A stretch of DNA of 64,000 nucleotides from Actinernus sp. WN-2022 (lineage: Eukaryota > Cnidaria > Anthozoa > Actiniaria > Actinernidae): positions 47,857 through 111,856 of the forward strand of contig JAOWCC010000426.1 of assembly GCA_030867875.1 (NCBI GenBank). The letters run 5' to 3'. Within the stretch, counting starts at the first letter, position 1. Every line of letters begins with the position of its first letter. Shown here one piece after another: positions 31,826-44,400 of this stretch. The translations under genes and the position numbers were made by a program. The notes beneath the pieces were generated by a model that was given only the letters and a program-made list of their open reading frames with translations, searched no databases and was not told the origin of the DNA.

Positions 31826-33597
31826 TTATTGTTGTGCACTTAATCCTGAGGAAGCTAAGGATACTCTGTAGATGATGGTTACGAGTGGCTTGTGTGCTGT
31901 GATCACCTTGAATCTTGGAGCTTCTAGGAGGTACATGCTAAATCTGTTCTTAGCCCACTTCACTGCAAGGGCATCTTTTTCCATCTGGCTGTATCTCTTC
32001 TCTGTATCTGTCATGGTGCGACTGATGTAATGGACTGGCTGAAGACCTCTGCTTGTCTCTTGGAATAGTCCAGCTGATAGTCATTCATGGTAACTAGCCT
32101 CTGTTCTTACTATAATTGGCTTTGCTGACTCAAAATATGCCATGGTGTCTTCATTTGTGATGCTTTCTTTGAGCTTCCTGAATGCATTGTCCTCTTCAGT
32201 CCCCATTTGAACTTGGTGTCCTTGTGAGTTAGTATCCTTGTGAGTTCAGTAATATCCTCAGGGGTGCTGTTAGTGATGAGTATCTTGGAATGAACTTAGA
32301 TAGGTAGCCAATCATTCCTAAGAAGCTTCTGACTGCTCCTTTGGATTCTGGTGGTTTGCTCTCCTTTACAGCACGAACCTTGTCTGGTGTCTGCTTTAGC
32401 CCCTCTCCGGTGAAGCGATATCCATAGACTTCCAGCTCCTCCATTCCAAATTGGCACTTTTCCAAGTTGAAAGTGATTCCAAAATCAGCAGCTCTCTGTA
32501 GCACTTGCTCTAGTATCTCATTATGCTCTTCTATGTTGCGTCCTCCTATCGGTGTCATCATGCTGATTGAGGCAACCTGGTATGTCCCCAAAGATCCTCT
32601 GCATCATCTCGTCAAATAGATCCTGGGATGATCTGCCTCCGAATACCAACCGCCGTGGTCTCATGTTACCCCAGGGTGTGCTGAATGTTGCTACTGCTCT
32701 CGACTCTGGGTCTAGTTGCAGTTGATGGTATCCCTGCCTGAAGGCCATCTTGGAGAAGACTTTACAGTTGTGAAACTTGTGAGTGAAATCCTCAACCACA
32801 GGTCCTTGTGTGATTCGATTTCTCTCCATGTGCTTGTTTGGAACTCTTAGGACCACACTGGCTCTTATCATGTTTGGTTTGAGCTGATCTTGATCCACTT
32901 TGCTGAACCTTGGTTTTGGTTGTACAACCAATGGAGAACACCATGCCATTTGACTGGCTCCCCTGTGGTACTTCTTCAAAGATTCCTTCCCTTACACCTT
33001 GGTCCAGCCATTCCTTCAGTGGTTTTTGTAGGTAGTACGCTACTGGTCGTGGCTTCTGGGCAATAGGTACTGCCTCTGGCTTCATGCTGAATCTTGCATA
33101 GATATCTTTGTTGTTCTTGATGTCTCTTATCTTCCCTATACCTTCAAATACATTATTGTACCTGTTAGTGATCTCCTTGAGTTGGGTGTTCACTGTCTTG
33201 TCATTGCTGAGTACTTTAATATCAGCACTCTCGTCTGGGATTCTTAGGTGGTTGGTTGCTGCTAGCAACCCTTCTGGCTGGATGTGCAGCATGCCCAAGT
33301 CAATAAGAGTGGCTCTATATACTCAAGAGTGGTGGTGAGTTGATTCTCCCTCTGATAACAACAAATTTTGTCTCCACCCCACGATTCTTGTTTTTCACTG
33401 TCATCTTAAACTCTCCCTTCACTGATAGTTCATCCTGAATAGTCTTTACTCTGCATGGTTTTACTCGATTCAAGAAGCTGTTTGTTACTGGATCTGTGGG
33501 TGAAAGCTTTGAATTGGTGCTCATCCATGATGTTTATATCTGCTCCACTGTCTGGTTCTGCTTTAACATCAACATCATCTATTCTTACACTGATGGT
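31826..33597 (-). pseudogene. Ty3/gypsy pol remnant (protease, RT, RNase H)
   Basis: On the minus strand, reading from 33597 downward, the order is: an aspartic protease segment (DSGADINIMDEHQF), a linker, RT with VFSKMAFRQGYHQLQLD and the FGGRSSQDLFDEMMQRIFGD block, the palm region (CLNQHDD), a thumb region with FLGMIGYLSKFIPRYSSL, and an RNase H start with EKRYSQMEKDALAVKWA. The reading frame is broken at several places (near 33300, 32790, 32560 and 32230), and integrase and the 3' LTR are missing. This is a dead, truncated copy of a Ty3/gypsy retrotransposon, a reverse-transcribing element that replicates through virus-like particles. Confidence 0.85.
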
Positions 33598-35600
33598 AAA
33601 ACGTGAAATTCAAATTGCAGAAAGGGATTTTGTCGCTGAGCAGATACAGAAAAATCCAAACAACACCAACAGTATTTGGAAAACAATCCGTCACTGCATA
33701 CCAAACAAGTCTAAATCACAGCGGATCTTTAGCAAAGACGATAAAACTGTTGCTGACGAATTCAATAAGTTTTTCGTTTCTGTCGGTCAAACTACATGTA
33801 CTATCGAGAATATCAAATCGCTGGCCAATGAATACAATATTGTGACAGGAAGCAGTGATAACTTCATCCCAAGAGAATACCAAACATGCGAACAATTCTC
33901 ACTGAGCCCCATTGTTCGTAAACACGTCGAGGATATAATAAATTATTATCTATGTCCTCTAACAAAGCTCCAGGGATTGATAAGATTCCGATCCGTGTAA
34001 TTAAGGACTGCCTAGGCCCTATTCTCCCAGTTTTTACTTCCATTGCAAACACTTCATGATCAATAGCCACCAACACCTTCCCTGCACAATGGAAACTAGT
34101 TGAAATTACTCCAATACCTAAAGATGTAGACTACGAACAAGCGAATAAAAATAGACCGATTTCGCTCCTACATTGTACCAATATTATCGAAAGTCTGTGA
34201 AAGGATCGTCCACAATCAATTTACATCATATCTCATGTCAAAGGGTCAAGGCTGTCAAATAACCAAAGTGGAAACAAGAAATTTCACTCTACAGAAACTT
34301 CTGTCATTGAAACAACAGACAAGATTCTCCAGGCCATTGACAACAAAAAACTAACTGCTCTGGTTCTTTTAGACATGAGTAAGGCTTTCGACAGCATCGA
34401 CCACAAACTGATGATCTCTAAACTACAAGATGTAGGGGCTTCACCTTCATGCACAGACTGGTTTCGTAGCTACTTGAGTGACAGATGACAAGTTGTCCGA
34501 ATTAACTCAGCCCTATCTGAGCCTCTTACTATGGTCAGCGGCGTGCCTCAAGGGAGCATACTGGCACCACTCCTATTCAGTATATATACGAATGATCTCA
34601 CCTCTGTACCACAGAAATGTATTGCAAAGAGTTATGTAGACGACACCAAACTACTTATATCATTCAATCTGAGAGAGCATGAGGACATCTACAATAACTG
34701 ATATAGAAGATTTATTTAACGTCAGCAAGTGGTGCTGTCAGAACCGCTTATTATTAAACCCAGATAAAACTAAACTCTTAGTATTTGGTAGTAAACAGAT
34801 GATAGCTGAACTAGAATATTTTAAGATTTCATTGCTAGGAAAGGAGCTGTTACCAGTATCTAGTGCCAAAGACTTGGGCGTGATCTTAGACACGAACTTA
34901 ACCTACGATGAACACATTACTAAGACCGTTTCTTCATGCTTTTCTCGACTAGCACAAATAAACCGTGTTAAACACGCGTTTAATAAGAACACTTTAATTA
35001 CTGTTATTAATACATTAGTATTTAGTAAGTTGCTTTACTGCTCGAATGTATGGGCAAATGCATCTAATAGAAACATACGTAAGCTACAATCATGTCAAAA
35101 CTATGCCTGTCGTATTGTTAGCGGGGCCAAAAAGTATAACCAATATATTACACCTACATGTATACTAAAAGAGCTAAATTGGCTCCCAGTAGATAAGCTA
35201 GTGTATTTTAGAAGTGCCACTCTGGCATTCAAATGCATGACTGATTCCGTACCAGGTTATTTAATATCTAAATTCACGAAGCGCTTCAATATTAGTGGTC
35301 GTGAAACTCGAAATTCACAATTATTACAAATCCCCTTATTCAAATCTGCGAGTGGTCAGAGAAGTTTTTATTACAGAACAGTAAATATATGGAACTCGAT
35401 CACTAGATAATGAACTGAAATTAAGTAAAGATGTTTTAAGTTTCAAGCGAAAGCTGAAGAGCAAATTATATCAAACTCAAAATAGGTTAAATTAATAGAT
35501 GTAATTCAAATTATCATGAACACTGTAGTTGTATTGTATTTGTATTTTGTCTTTGAAAAGCCCTTTTAAGGAAAGATGAATAAAGTATGAAGTATGAAGT
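33598..35600 (+). pseudogene. L2/CR1-like non-LTR retrotransposon, 5'-truncated, inserted in gypsy
   Basis: Plus-strand RT remnant. The pre-RT region 33600-33960 is followed by fingers (NKAPGIDKIPIRVIKDCLG), the palm motif LVLLDMSKAFDSIDHKLM, VPQGSILAPLLFSIYTNDL, and the catalytic box YVDDTKLLISF. The C-terminal third is an intact 243-codon frame (34679-35410) ending RSFYYRTVNIWNSI. Several stops and frameshifts lie upstream (about 34000, 34060, 34490, 34690). The 3' end is AATAAAGTATGAAGTATGAAGTATG, a short tandem tail typical of the clade. ATGGT at 33593-33597 and 35601-35605 may be the target duplication. Confidence 0.85.
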
Positions 35601-37000
35601 ATGGTTTTGTCATCATCCCTTGCCTCGCCTAGCTTTCTCACTCGTCTGAGGTGTTTTGCTGCTTGTCCAATAAACTCATCATCTGAACTGGTAGAGCTGT
35701 CATGGTCATATTCTGTGGTTTTCTTTACTTGGTTCCTTTGTTGTTTTGGTCCTCTATAAGTCTGGTTATACCTGTTTCTTGGGTTGCTTCTGCTATTTTC
35801 ATCAGGGTCTGACCTACATACACTGTGGCAAAGTGGTTCATCTTGTGACATTTTCGGCGGCTAAAGTGAACAAGTTGCACCGTAAATTTGTTGTCGGTAA
35901 GTGGTCGGCCGACCACTTACCGACAGCTTACCAACAGCTTACCAACAGCTTACCAACAGCTTACCAACCACTTACCAACAGCTTACCAACAGCTTACCGA
36001 CAGCTTACCAACAGCTTACCGACAGCTTACCAACAGCTTACCGACACAATTTTACCGACCACTTACCAACCACTTACCGACAGCTTACCGACCACTTACC
36101 GACCACTTACCGACCACTTACCAACCACTTACCAACCACTTACCGACCACTTACAGACAACGTATTTACGGTGCAACTTGTTCACTTTAGCCATTTTCGG
36201 CACCTCTTACCATATGCAGGACAGTCTTGACCCTCTTCATGAGTTCCTGCGTATCCACAATAACCGCAGCATCTGCAAGCCTTTTCCTCTCGTCTGCTGG
36301 GTTCTCTTGCTGTCTGGTGGTGCTTCTCTTGCTTCTGCTGTTGCCATTGGCTTACTCTGGCTACCTCGCTGTAATCCTCTGGGGTTCTCATATTATGTAC
36401 CTGTATTGAGGTATCCTCCATTTGACCTGCCTCAGTTAGTAGCTGGGTCAAGTTCCACTTCTTGTTGATAGCTTTCTGGATGAGGGTTTGGCTATTTATT
36501 GTCTGAATTAGGTGCTCAAGGATTCTTTCTTCACAGTTGTCTTCAAATTCACACTCGTTGGCTTTCTCCCTCAATCTGGCAGTGTAGGCTGCTGTTGTTT
36601 CTCCCACTGTTGGCTTCATCTTGAGAAATATTAAAGTATCTGGCGTGGTGCTTGTTTCTTTTTGGTTTAAAATACTCATTTAGTTAATTGCTCTTCAGCT
36701 TGTCGTAGTCGTTATTTCCTGTCGTGGGATTGGGTAAGCTCTTTTCTAGTCTGACTTGCTATTTCTGTTCCACCATAGATGATAAGGGCATCTTCTTGTC
36801 GGTCGGTGTTGATATTTTAAAATATCGGAATTCCCGTTCGATGCTTTCTAGCCAATTCTCCCAGGCCTTTCCAGTCGTGATTTGATCTTCGGTGTGAGTA
36901 TAAAAGGCTGTATTTTCAGGTTCCTCGTCTCTGTAATCACCATTATTGTCGGCCCTGTCTGTACGGCCGGTGCTGCTGCCTCTTGTTCGTCCCCGGACAT
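35601..37000 (-). pseudogene. Ty3/gypsy gag remnant with zinc knuckle, interrupted
   Basis: On the minus strand a start-like ATG lies at 37000, followed after a frameshift by a capsid-type region (WENWLESIEREFRYFKIS; then YTARLREKANECEFED and ERILEHLIQTI) and a basic region. The CCHC-type nucleocapsid knuckle begins CGYCGYAGTHEEGQDCPAYG and continues KCHKMNHFATV. An inverted-repeat element at 35859-36192 splits the coding sequence inside this knuckle. Downstream residues run toward the pol remnant. No 5' LTR or primer-binding site could be recognised above 37000. Confidence 0.8.
35859..36192. mobile_element. Mutator-type foldback element with 12-bp tandem repeats and 9-bp TSD
   Basis: The ends GGCTAAAGTGAACAAGTTGC and its inverse (36173-36192) are terminal inverted repeats of over 50 bp. 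ATTTTCGGC is duplicated exactly on both sides (35850-35858 and 36193-36201), a 9-bp duplication characteristic of MULE elements. The interior consists of about 18 units of 12 bp (ACAGCTTACCGA, ACCACTTACCGA variants), which keeps several frames open as LPTAYQQ-like repeats without indicating a gene. Confidence 0.85.
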
Positions 37001-37390
37001 TTCTCCTTACCTGCTTATCAATGACACGTGCTCATAGTCACAATCCAACTTATTTCTATCTCTGTGGTTTCTTTGGCTTCTTTTCTTTTCCCAAGAGTTC
37101 CGGAAGACTTTTGCTTTACTTTTCGAATGTTTTATCCTCGTTGTGTAAATAAACACACATACAAACTGATCTTGTGTCCACCATCTTGCTTTCTCCCCAA
37201 ACTCTCAACTTCTGACTAATACGTCATGTGACTGGAAGTGGTCCAAACCGAAACTAGATATTACACACACTTGTAAATAAAATTTGTACTGGTTCAAAAA
37301 AATGGCACTGGTTAAAAAAAATTTGTACTGGTTCAAAATTTTTGAACCAAAGATCAAATTGAACCACAACATAAACATAATTATATGTTG
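37001..37390. other. gypsy 5' flank, nothing certain
   Basis: No LTR is recognised. ATTTGTACTGGTTCAAAA occurs twice (about 37281 and 37320) with the inverse TTTTTGAACC near 37347, a small inverted repeat. Confidence 0.35.
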
Positions 37391-38921
37391 TAGGTAAAAT
37401 CCATTATCAGGTATAGGTAAAATCCATTATCAGGTACATGTAAAATCCAATTCAACCAATGTAGCTACATGTACATGTATGTTACGTTGTCAAACATAAT
37501 CAACCTAGGTAGTAAATTCAATTCAACATAGGTTAAATTGTATAATACCCCTGCTTAAGCAAATGAGAACTTGCCATTTACCTTTGAACTTGTTTTTTGA
37601 ATGGTAGGGGATGTTTTATGGGTGGGTTAGGACTTTGCATTTAAAAAATTACCTAGGTCATTTTTAGGTATAATTGTAGCATTACATTTCTCTGTTGTTT
37701 AGTGACTTAATTAGCCCTAAAAACCCAAAATTAGTGACTATACAAATGTATATATAACTCTAAACACCCAAAATTAGTGAACACCTGTTGTTGATGGTTA
37801 GGGTGTTTTTAAATGTACATCTAGGATTAGGGTTTGTATTAATTCACAGGAAAATTTAAGAAGTGCTATGTTTCTGTGTTGTTTAGTGATTATAATTATA
37901 GCCCTAAGAACCCTAAGTTAATAAGTGATCAGACACCCGTTGTTGATGGTTAGGGTGTTTTTAAATGTAGGGTTAGGATTATGTATTAATTCAAAGGACA
38001 ATTTAAGAACCATTATGTTTTTATGTTGTTTAGTGATTAGCCCTATAAGAAACCCTGAATTAGTTGGCACATGTTGACAGTTAGGGTGTTTTTAAATGTA
38101 GGGTTAGGAGTTGGATCAGTTGACAGGCACATTATTGAAGTAACATATATAAGCCTCGGGCTTGGGAGACTGACGGAAACAGCTCCCTGTATCTTTGACG
38201 CAAAATAAACCATTTGGTTTGGTTTTTGATTTGAAAACCCCTTGTAAACTGTGCAAAATTATCCATTTAACTGAGGTGTATTTAGACTCTTCTATGAATC
38301 AATGATTTGGGGTTGAAAATGGGTGGAGTTTTTGAATTTCAGGGTTAGGTTTGTATGAGAATTTGAGAAAATCTGCAATCGCTCCGACTTTATTTGCTGT
38401 GAACTACATGAGAATAGAACATGTCATATACAATATTGTATAACGTTATTCAATATTTCATCAGTTGTTTTGTTGTTGTGAAGATCGAGGGCAAACATTT
38501 ATAAACTTTGTGTGAGAAATAGATAGTCTTCATGTATTTGTCTTGGCGAAGTATGGTTTAACTCTCAAAACGGCAAAGTGAAACACTGTCAGATGTTTTT
38601 TTAGTTATTTATGTGTGTGATGTAGTTCTCATTTATCCAGTTTTGCAAGATTTCATGTCCTCAGCTGTGAGCGATTCTTTGATGAAAGAACAAGAGAATA
38701 CCATACAGCATTCCTTCGTACTTAAAACCCCTTTTTTGATGAATCCAAAAAAATAAAATAAAAACTTTTTAGAATCTTGATATCCACAATTGGATTTAAC
38801 CTAGGTTGAATCGGATTTTACCTAGGATTAATTGGATTTTACCTACATGTACAATGTTAAGGTTGAATCGGATTTTACCTAGGTTGAATCGGATTCTACA
38901 TGACAACAGATTTTACCTACA
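37391..38921. mobile_element. foldback element with GTAGGTAAAATCC ends and internal about 160-bp tandem repeats
   Basis: The left flank has repeated GTAGGTAAAATCCATTATCA motifs and ATTCAACCTAGGT; the right flank (38800-38921) has GGATTTTACCTAC, TTGAATCGG and ACCTAGG in inverse orientation. The interior (37690-38120) has three units around GATGGTTAGGGTGTTTTTAA followed by ATGTAGGGTTAGGA. A related interior segment occurs in inverse orientation at 53480-54080. Confidence 0.55.
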
Positions 38922-39063
38922 AAATATATATACATGTCACTGCCAAGTGTTGCTGTCTTAGGGACTCGAGGGAATATATGACTATGTGTATTCTCTCTAC
39001 TTGCTTAATAATTATCAGTTTAATTTGCATAAAATTCTTCACCTCATTGTCTTGCTTCGAGGC
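38922..39063. other. spacer
   Basis: Short non-coding spacer before the duplicated block. Confidence 0.3.
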
Positions 39064-40060
39064 ATAAGCAAGCCAAACTAATTATCAATCTCCAACTCAA
39101 CAGTTGGACAGATCACAGATTGTTGTTTTAATTTATTGCTTTACATATATATGTCCATTGAATTCTCAGTCTTTCCAAATGTCTCTGTCCCTATAGGCCA
39201 ATCTCCAGATTTGTTCATTTCAAACATACAACACTTATAAGCTTTTGAACTTCCAAGCAACCACATGATTCCTTTTGCTTTTTCCTGCCGCATCAACAGG
39301 GAACCTTTGTTTCATAAAAGAATGCCCCATGCTTTGGACTTTTCAATCAGAGCACTGATTGGTTCTCCAATAATTCACTGACCAATCAATACACTCAGTT
39401 TGCAATAAACATGCTCAGGATTTCCAGAAATTCTCAAGTGGATTCTGACGTTTAACGCACCCACATACATGTACATACAATGTCATGTACATTAAATGAG
39501 ACAGTGTAAATTACAAAGTCATGCAAATGAGTCTAGTACACTCATTTGCATGTACCACGTACACAAACAGAACTACATGCTTGATACACGCCAAAAATGT
39601 TAACAACCTTTCGGATGCTACTGTATGCTGGCTGTATTGAACACCAAAAGTCAATCTGCATATATGCAACAACACGCCAGGAACCTAAGCTGAAAGCCTA
39701 GATGCATTTAAACAGAAGCCAAGTTTTTGCTACTAATTCATGCCAGCTGTGTGGCTATTATTATATAGCCAGGCAGGGTTTGCACAGTACCTTGGGAACA
39801 AAATTCAATGCTGTTTCCATGACTTTTCAATGGCAGACTAAAAATATAATTCCATGGCCCTTGCAGCCAAAGCAGGCCATCCAAAGATCCAATACTAAGA
39901 CAAATTAAGGTACATGTAAATGTACGTTCCTAATAAACATTTCTGCTTTCCAATCATCAGCTTAAAGTTCCTATGAACAATATTTTTTTATTTTAGATAT
40001 CAATTATAAATCAAGTGAATATTAGAATGGTCAAATATATTTTGCTTTGAATGCTTAAAG
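39064..40060 (+). repeat. duplicated block D, copy 1 (5' flank of the LINE)
   Basis: TAAGCAAGCCAAACTAATTA onward is repeated at 45519-46510 with small indels. It is non-coding and includes a hairpin around CATGCAAATGAGT ... ACTCATTTGCATG (39520-39553). It is followed in both places by the same LINE 5' end. Confidence 0.9.
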
Positions 40061-41413
40061 GTTCAAAAGGTTCAAGTCGGGCATGGTAGCGTAAGGACGT
40101 GCGCTCGGGAGCTCCGGGTATTTTTTCCTTTTTCTAAAATCTTGCTCGTTTATACAGTCAATGGAGTTCTTTCAATTGAAACGCAAGTCGAGAAAGAGTA
40201 GTAGCGATTCTGAAACAGAAGACCATCATAAGGAAACTAGTAAAAAGGTAAAAATTCAAAGTAACAACAGTGGTCTACACGAAGCAGAGGAAGAGAGAGA
40301 CGAAATTCTCGAAGCATTAGAGATGGCAGGTGACGTCTCTTCGAAGTTGGATACGGTCATCCAGGAGCTTCAGATGCTAAATGGAAAAATGGACACTAAT
40401 AGAAAAGAAGTTAATATCCGCTGTGGAAAGCAACATAGCTGATCTGCAATCAAAGTTCATTTCTCTCGAGAGCGCCCATAAGAATACGGACCGAAAAGTT
40501 ACTGAGATGGAAGCTAGGAGGCCTGGGGATGCTGAATGCAGAGGTCAAACACTTTCGAATGGCGCTTAAAGCAGCGGAAATGAAAGGCAATATTAAATAA
40601 CACCGATGATTTGGAAACTCTCAAGCAGCAACATCTATACCTGGAGACCTATTCTAGACGTGAAAACCTCCGTTTTCATGAGATACCAGAATCCCCGGAC
40701 GGACGGGAAGATACACGCGAAGTGTTACATGGATTCCTCGAGCACAAGTTGGGGTTTGAGAACGCAGTCGATATAGAGCTACAGCGAGTCCATTGAATCT
40801 TGGCTTTCAAAAGATCGAGTGATAGACCATGGCAGATTATCGCCAGGTTTCTTCGATATCCTGAGAGGGAAGATGTCTTTTCCAGTGTTGGAGCTTTGAA
40901 GGATACCGGTATGGGGGTTTCTTCTGACTATCCAAAGGAAATAGTTGAGCGCAGAAAGAAGCTTTTATCTAAGTTGAAAGAAGCGAAGAAAGCCGGTAAA
41001 AAAGCTTTTTTTAGTAGATCGGAACCTGATAAATTGTACATCGAAAATACTCTGACTTGTAAAACTCAATTAATTATTCAGTTCTCTCTCTGAGTAATAA
41101 CAAATTTAAATATGTTTGAATTGTTCGACATTGTTTGAAAATCCGGAGCGTCCCAGAGGACCTGTGACTTAAAAACTGACTAGGCTGTCACAAATTAGCT
41201 GGACTCGTTCTAGTAGGGCGTCTTTGTTGGACGAACTACATATGTGCCATTGCACATTTCCTTTGATTGCATATGTTTTCCGCTTATGCAAGGGTTACAT
41301 TTTTTTTCGTTTCAATTTTCTTTCTTTTAGCGGGAATTTAAATTATGTTGTTATTTTTCTATTCATCAAATAGTTTTACTTATCTTATTATGTTGGCAGG
41401 TGCTTCCTGAGGT
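40061..41413 (+). pseudogene. Tx1/L1-like LINE: 5' UTR and ORF1 (coiled-coil RNA-binding protein)
   Basis: The start codon at 40161 opens ORF1 (MEFFQLKRKSRKSSSDSETE), a basic/acidic N-terminus, then a heptad-rich coiled coil (LDTVIQELQMLNGKM; VESNIADLQSKFISLESAH). A domain of the L1 ORF1 type follows with YSRRENLRFHEIPESPDGRE, FLEHKLGFENAVDIELQRVH and WQIIARFLRYPEREDVF. This protein coats LINE RNA in the RNP. The frame is broken near 40410, 40520, 40590 and by a stop at 40794, so no intact product is made. Confidence 0.85.
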
Positions 41414-44400
41414 ATGTATTTGTTTTTAGAGGTAATGATCAATTCACAATCACAGTTCATGACGCAACAAAATAATATCCAATTTAGAGCTCTTTCTCTC
41501 AATGTCAGAGGAATTCGAAATGATGAAAAACGAAAAGCTATATTCAATTGGCTAGATAAACAAAAAGCTGATGTTTATTTTTTACAAGAAACATACAGTA
41601 CAAAAGATATAGAAAATTATTGGAAAAAGCAGTGGAGGGGAGACATGTACTTTGCCCATGGATCAAACCACAGCCGAGGTGTCCTCATTCTAATACGAGA
41701 TTCCCTGGATCTCGAGGTAAAATCAGTTCATCTTGATGAGGCGGGTAGATTTATAATTCTCGAGGCTTTGCTACAAGACTCATTGTTTTTGCTAGTTAAC
41801 CTTTACGCTCCGAATAAAACGAACGAACAATGTACTTTTTTCAAATCAATAGCCAATCACCTCGACTCAAAAGAAACCCAATCCGATCACAATATAATAA
41901 TTGGGGGTGATTTTAATGCGACCTTTGACCCTAATCTTGATTGTTCTGACAGTTCACCAGTAACAAAAGAGTCCATAAAAGATATAAACAATATTATGAT
42001 GGAAAATGATTTGATAGATATATGGAGGATTAGAAACCCGGACGTTAGATGCTTTTCCTGGAGGCAAAAGAGTCCACTTATCCAAAGAAGGCTTGACTAC
42101 TGGCTAATTAGTGACTCCATCCATGATGACGTGGAAGAAGTTTTGATCAAAACTGCAATCAAAACTGATCATTCTGCAATAATAATTGATATTAATAGCA
42201 TCGAAGAAAACAAACGTGGACCTTCATTTTGGAAGTTTAACAATTCCCTCCTAGACGATAAGGATTATGTAGATTTAATCACGAATGAATATCCAGAGTG
42301 GCTTGACGAAATTAGCTGTGAAACCGATATCCGTTACAAATGGGACTGGCTTAAATATAAAATCAGAATGGAGACAATAAAGTATAGCAAAATGAAGGCA
42401 AAAAACAGGAAGGATAAGATACGCAATATCGAGGATAAGCTAAAAGAAGCCGAAAAATTGTGTGCTGAATTTCCATCGGAAGAAGTGTTAGAGAATTTAG
42501 AACTTTTAAAATCTGACTATGAAAAGGAATTTGATTACATTGTCAAAGGCGCGATTATACGTTCCTATGTTAACTGGTATGAAAACGGCGAAAAAGGTAA
42601 TAAGTATTTTCTCAACCTCGAAAATTCTAGAAATAAAAAGAGTGTCATTAGAAAGCTCGCAAAAAAGGACGGAAAAGTAATCATAAATCCCAAAACGATA
42701 ATGGACGAAATACACTCATTTTATGCCGACCTGTATTGTGAAAATAACAAAGATGTCAAAGACAAACATACGTGTCCCTTCTTGAACTCTCCACATATCC
42801 CTAAACTATCAGATGCCATGAGACAGTCGTGCGAAGGGGAATTAACCCTGATGGAATGTTATAATGTACTTTTGACCTTTCAAAATAATAAAACCCCCGG
42901 TATAATGACGGTTTGACAGTGGAATTCTATAAAACCTTTTGGGCACTCCTAGGCAATATGTTAGTCGACTGTTTGAATGCCTGCTACGAAAAAGGAGAGC
43001 TGACCACGTCACAAAAACAAGCTGTTATAACTTTACTTGAAAAAAAGGGTAGAGATCGACGTCACATAAAAAACTGGAGACCAATTTGCCTCATTAACGT
43101 CGATGCGAAAATCGGATCAAAGTCTATCGCGAAAAGGCTTGAAAACGTCTTACCCAATATTATTCACCATAACCAAAACGCATTTGTTAAAGGAAGAACT
43201 ACATTCGATGCGATCAGAACAATCGACGATGTGATGGATTTTACAAAAAAGAGAAATATCGACTCCTTGCTAACAACCATTGATTTTGAAAAAGCCTTTG
43301 ACTCAGTCAATCGAAGTTTTCTTAAAAAAGCGTTGAAAACTTTCAATTTTGGTGAATCTTTTATCTCGTGAATCGATACTTTTTATACCAATAATTATCA
43401 CAAGCTGTGTCGTAAACAACGGCTTTGCCACGCCTTTCTTCAATATCTCACGCGGGGTCCGCCAGGGAGATCCTCTTTCTTCTTTCTTGTTCATAATTGT
43501 ACTGGAGCTACTTGCAATAAACATAAGAAACGACCAAAATATTACAGGAATTTTTGTTGACAAGAGTGAAATTAAACTGGTTATTTTTGCTGACAACATG
43601 ACAGTCTTCTTGAGAGATAAAAACTCTTTTTTTAACTTATTATCCACTCTGCAGATCTTCAGATCTTTCTCTGGACTAAAAATTAATGAAGACAAAACAG
43701 AAGTGCTCTGTCTAGGTTCTATGAAGGCCTCGGCCAAAGAACTAAATGCGAAAGAGATTAAAACTGCAGTTAAAGTTGTCGGTATCTACTTTACCTATAA
43801 CGAAACTCAATCCAAGAAATTAAATTTTACAGCTATTACTGATTTTTTGTCAAATACTTTCAGCAGGTGGAAATGGAGAGGTCTTACATTACTGGGAAAA
43901 ATACAGATAATTAAAACGTTCGCAATTCCAAAAATATTATACTCCCTATCTTGTATGCATGCCGACAAGAATTTTATCAAAGAAACAAATACTTTGGTAT
44001 ACGGTTTTCTCTGGAACGGGAGAGATAAGGTGAAAAGATTAGCACTAATAAATAATATCGAGAACGGAGGCCTCAAGATGCCTGATATCACCTCAATGAT
44101 CCAAGCTCAAAGAATCATGTGCATCAAAAAGTTCTTTGAGGAGTCCTCAAAATCTTTTTGGAAAATTATGTTAAATTACTATTTACGGAATGTACATTGT
44201 GTAGGAGGCACTTTTCTTTTTCACTGCAACTTCGATTATTCTAAACTGCCATTGGATTTACCAAAATATTATATAGAATGCCTATCAGCTTGGTCTAGCC
44301 TAAACAACTCTACCCCCGAAACCATAGAAGAAATTGCCAACACCAAGTTATTTGGAATAATAGATTTGTTTGCGTTGGAAAAAAGTCAGTGTTTAATCAA

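Noticed and set aside
35888..36468. Long plus-strand frames with LPTAYQQLTNS-type repeats
   Set aside because: They are produced by 12-bp tandem repeats inside the MULE-type element and by antisense of gag; 12 is a multiple of three, so all frames stay open.
37001..37260. 5' LTR of the gypsy element
   Set aside because: No matching sequence at the 3' side, no TG..CA borders and no tRNA primer-binding site could be seen.
37690..38120. Telomere-like repeats (GGTTAGGGTG)
   Set aside because: The TTAGGG-like motif occurs once per roughly 160-bp unit and not in tandem hexamers, so this is not an interstitial telomere array.
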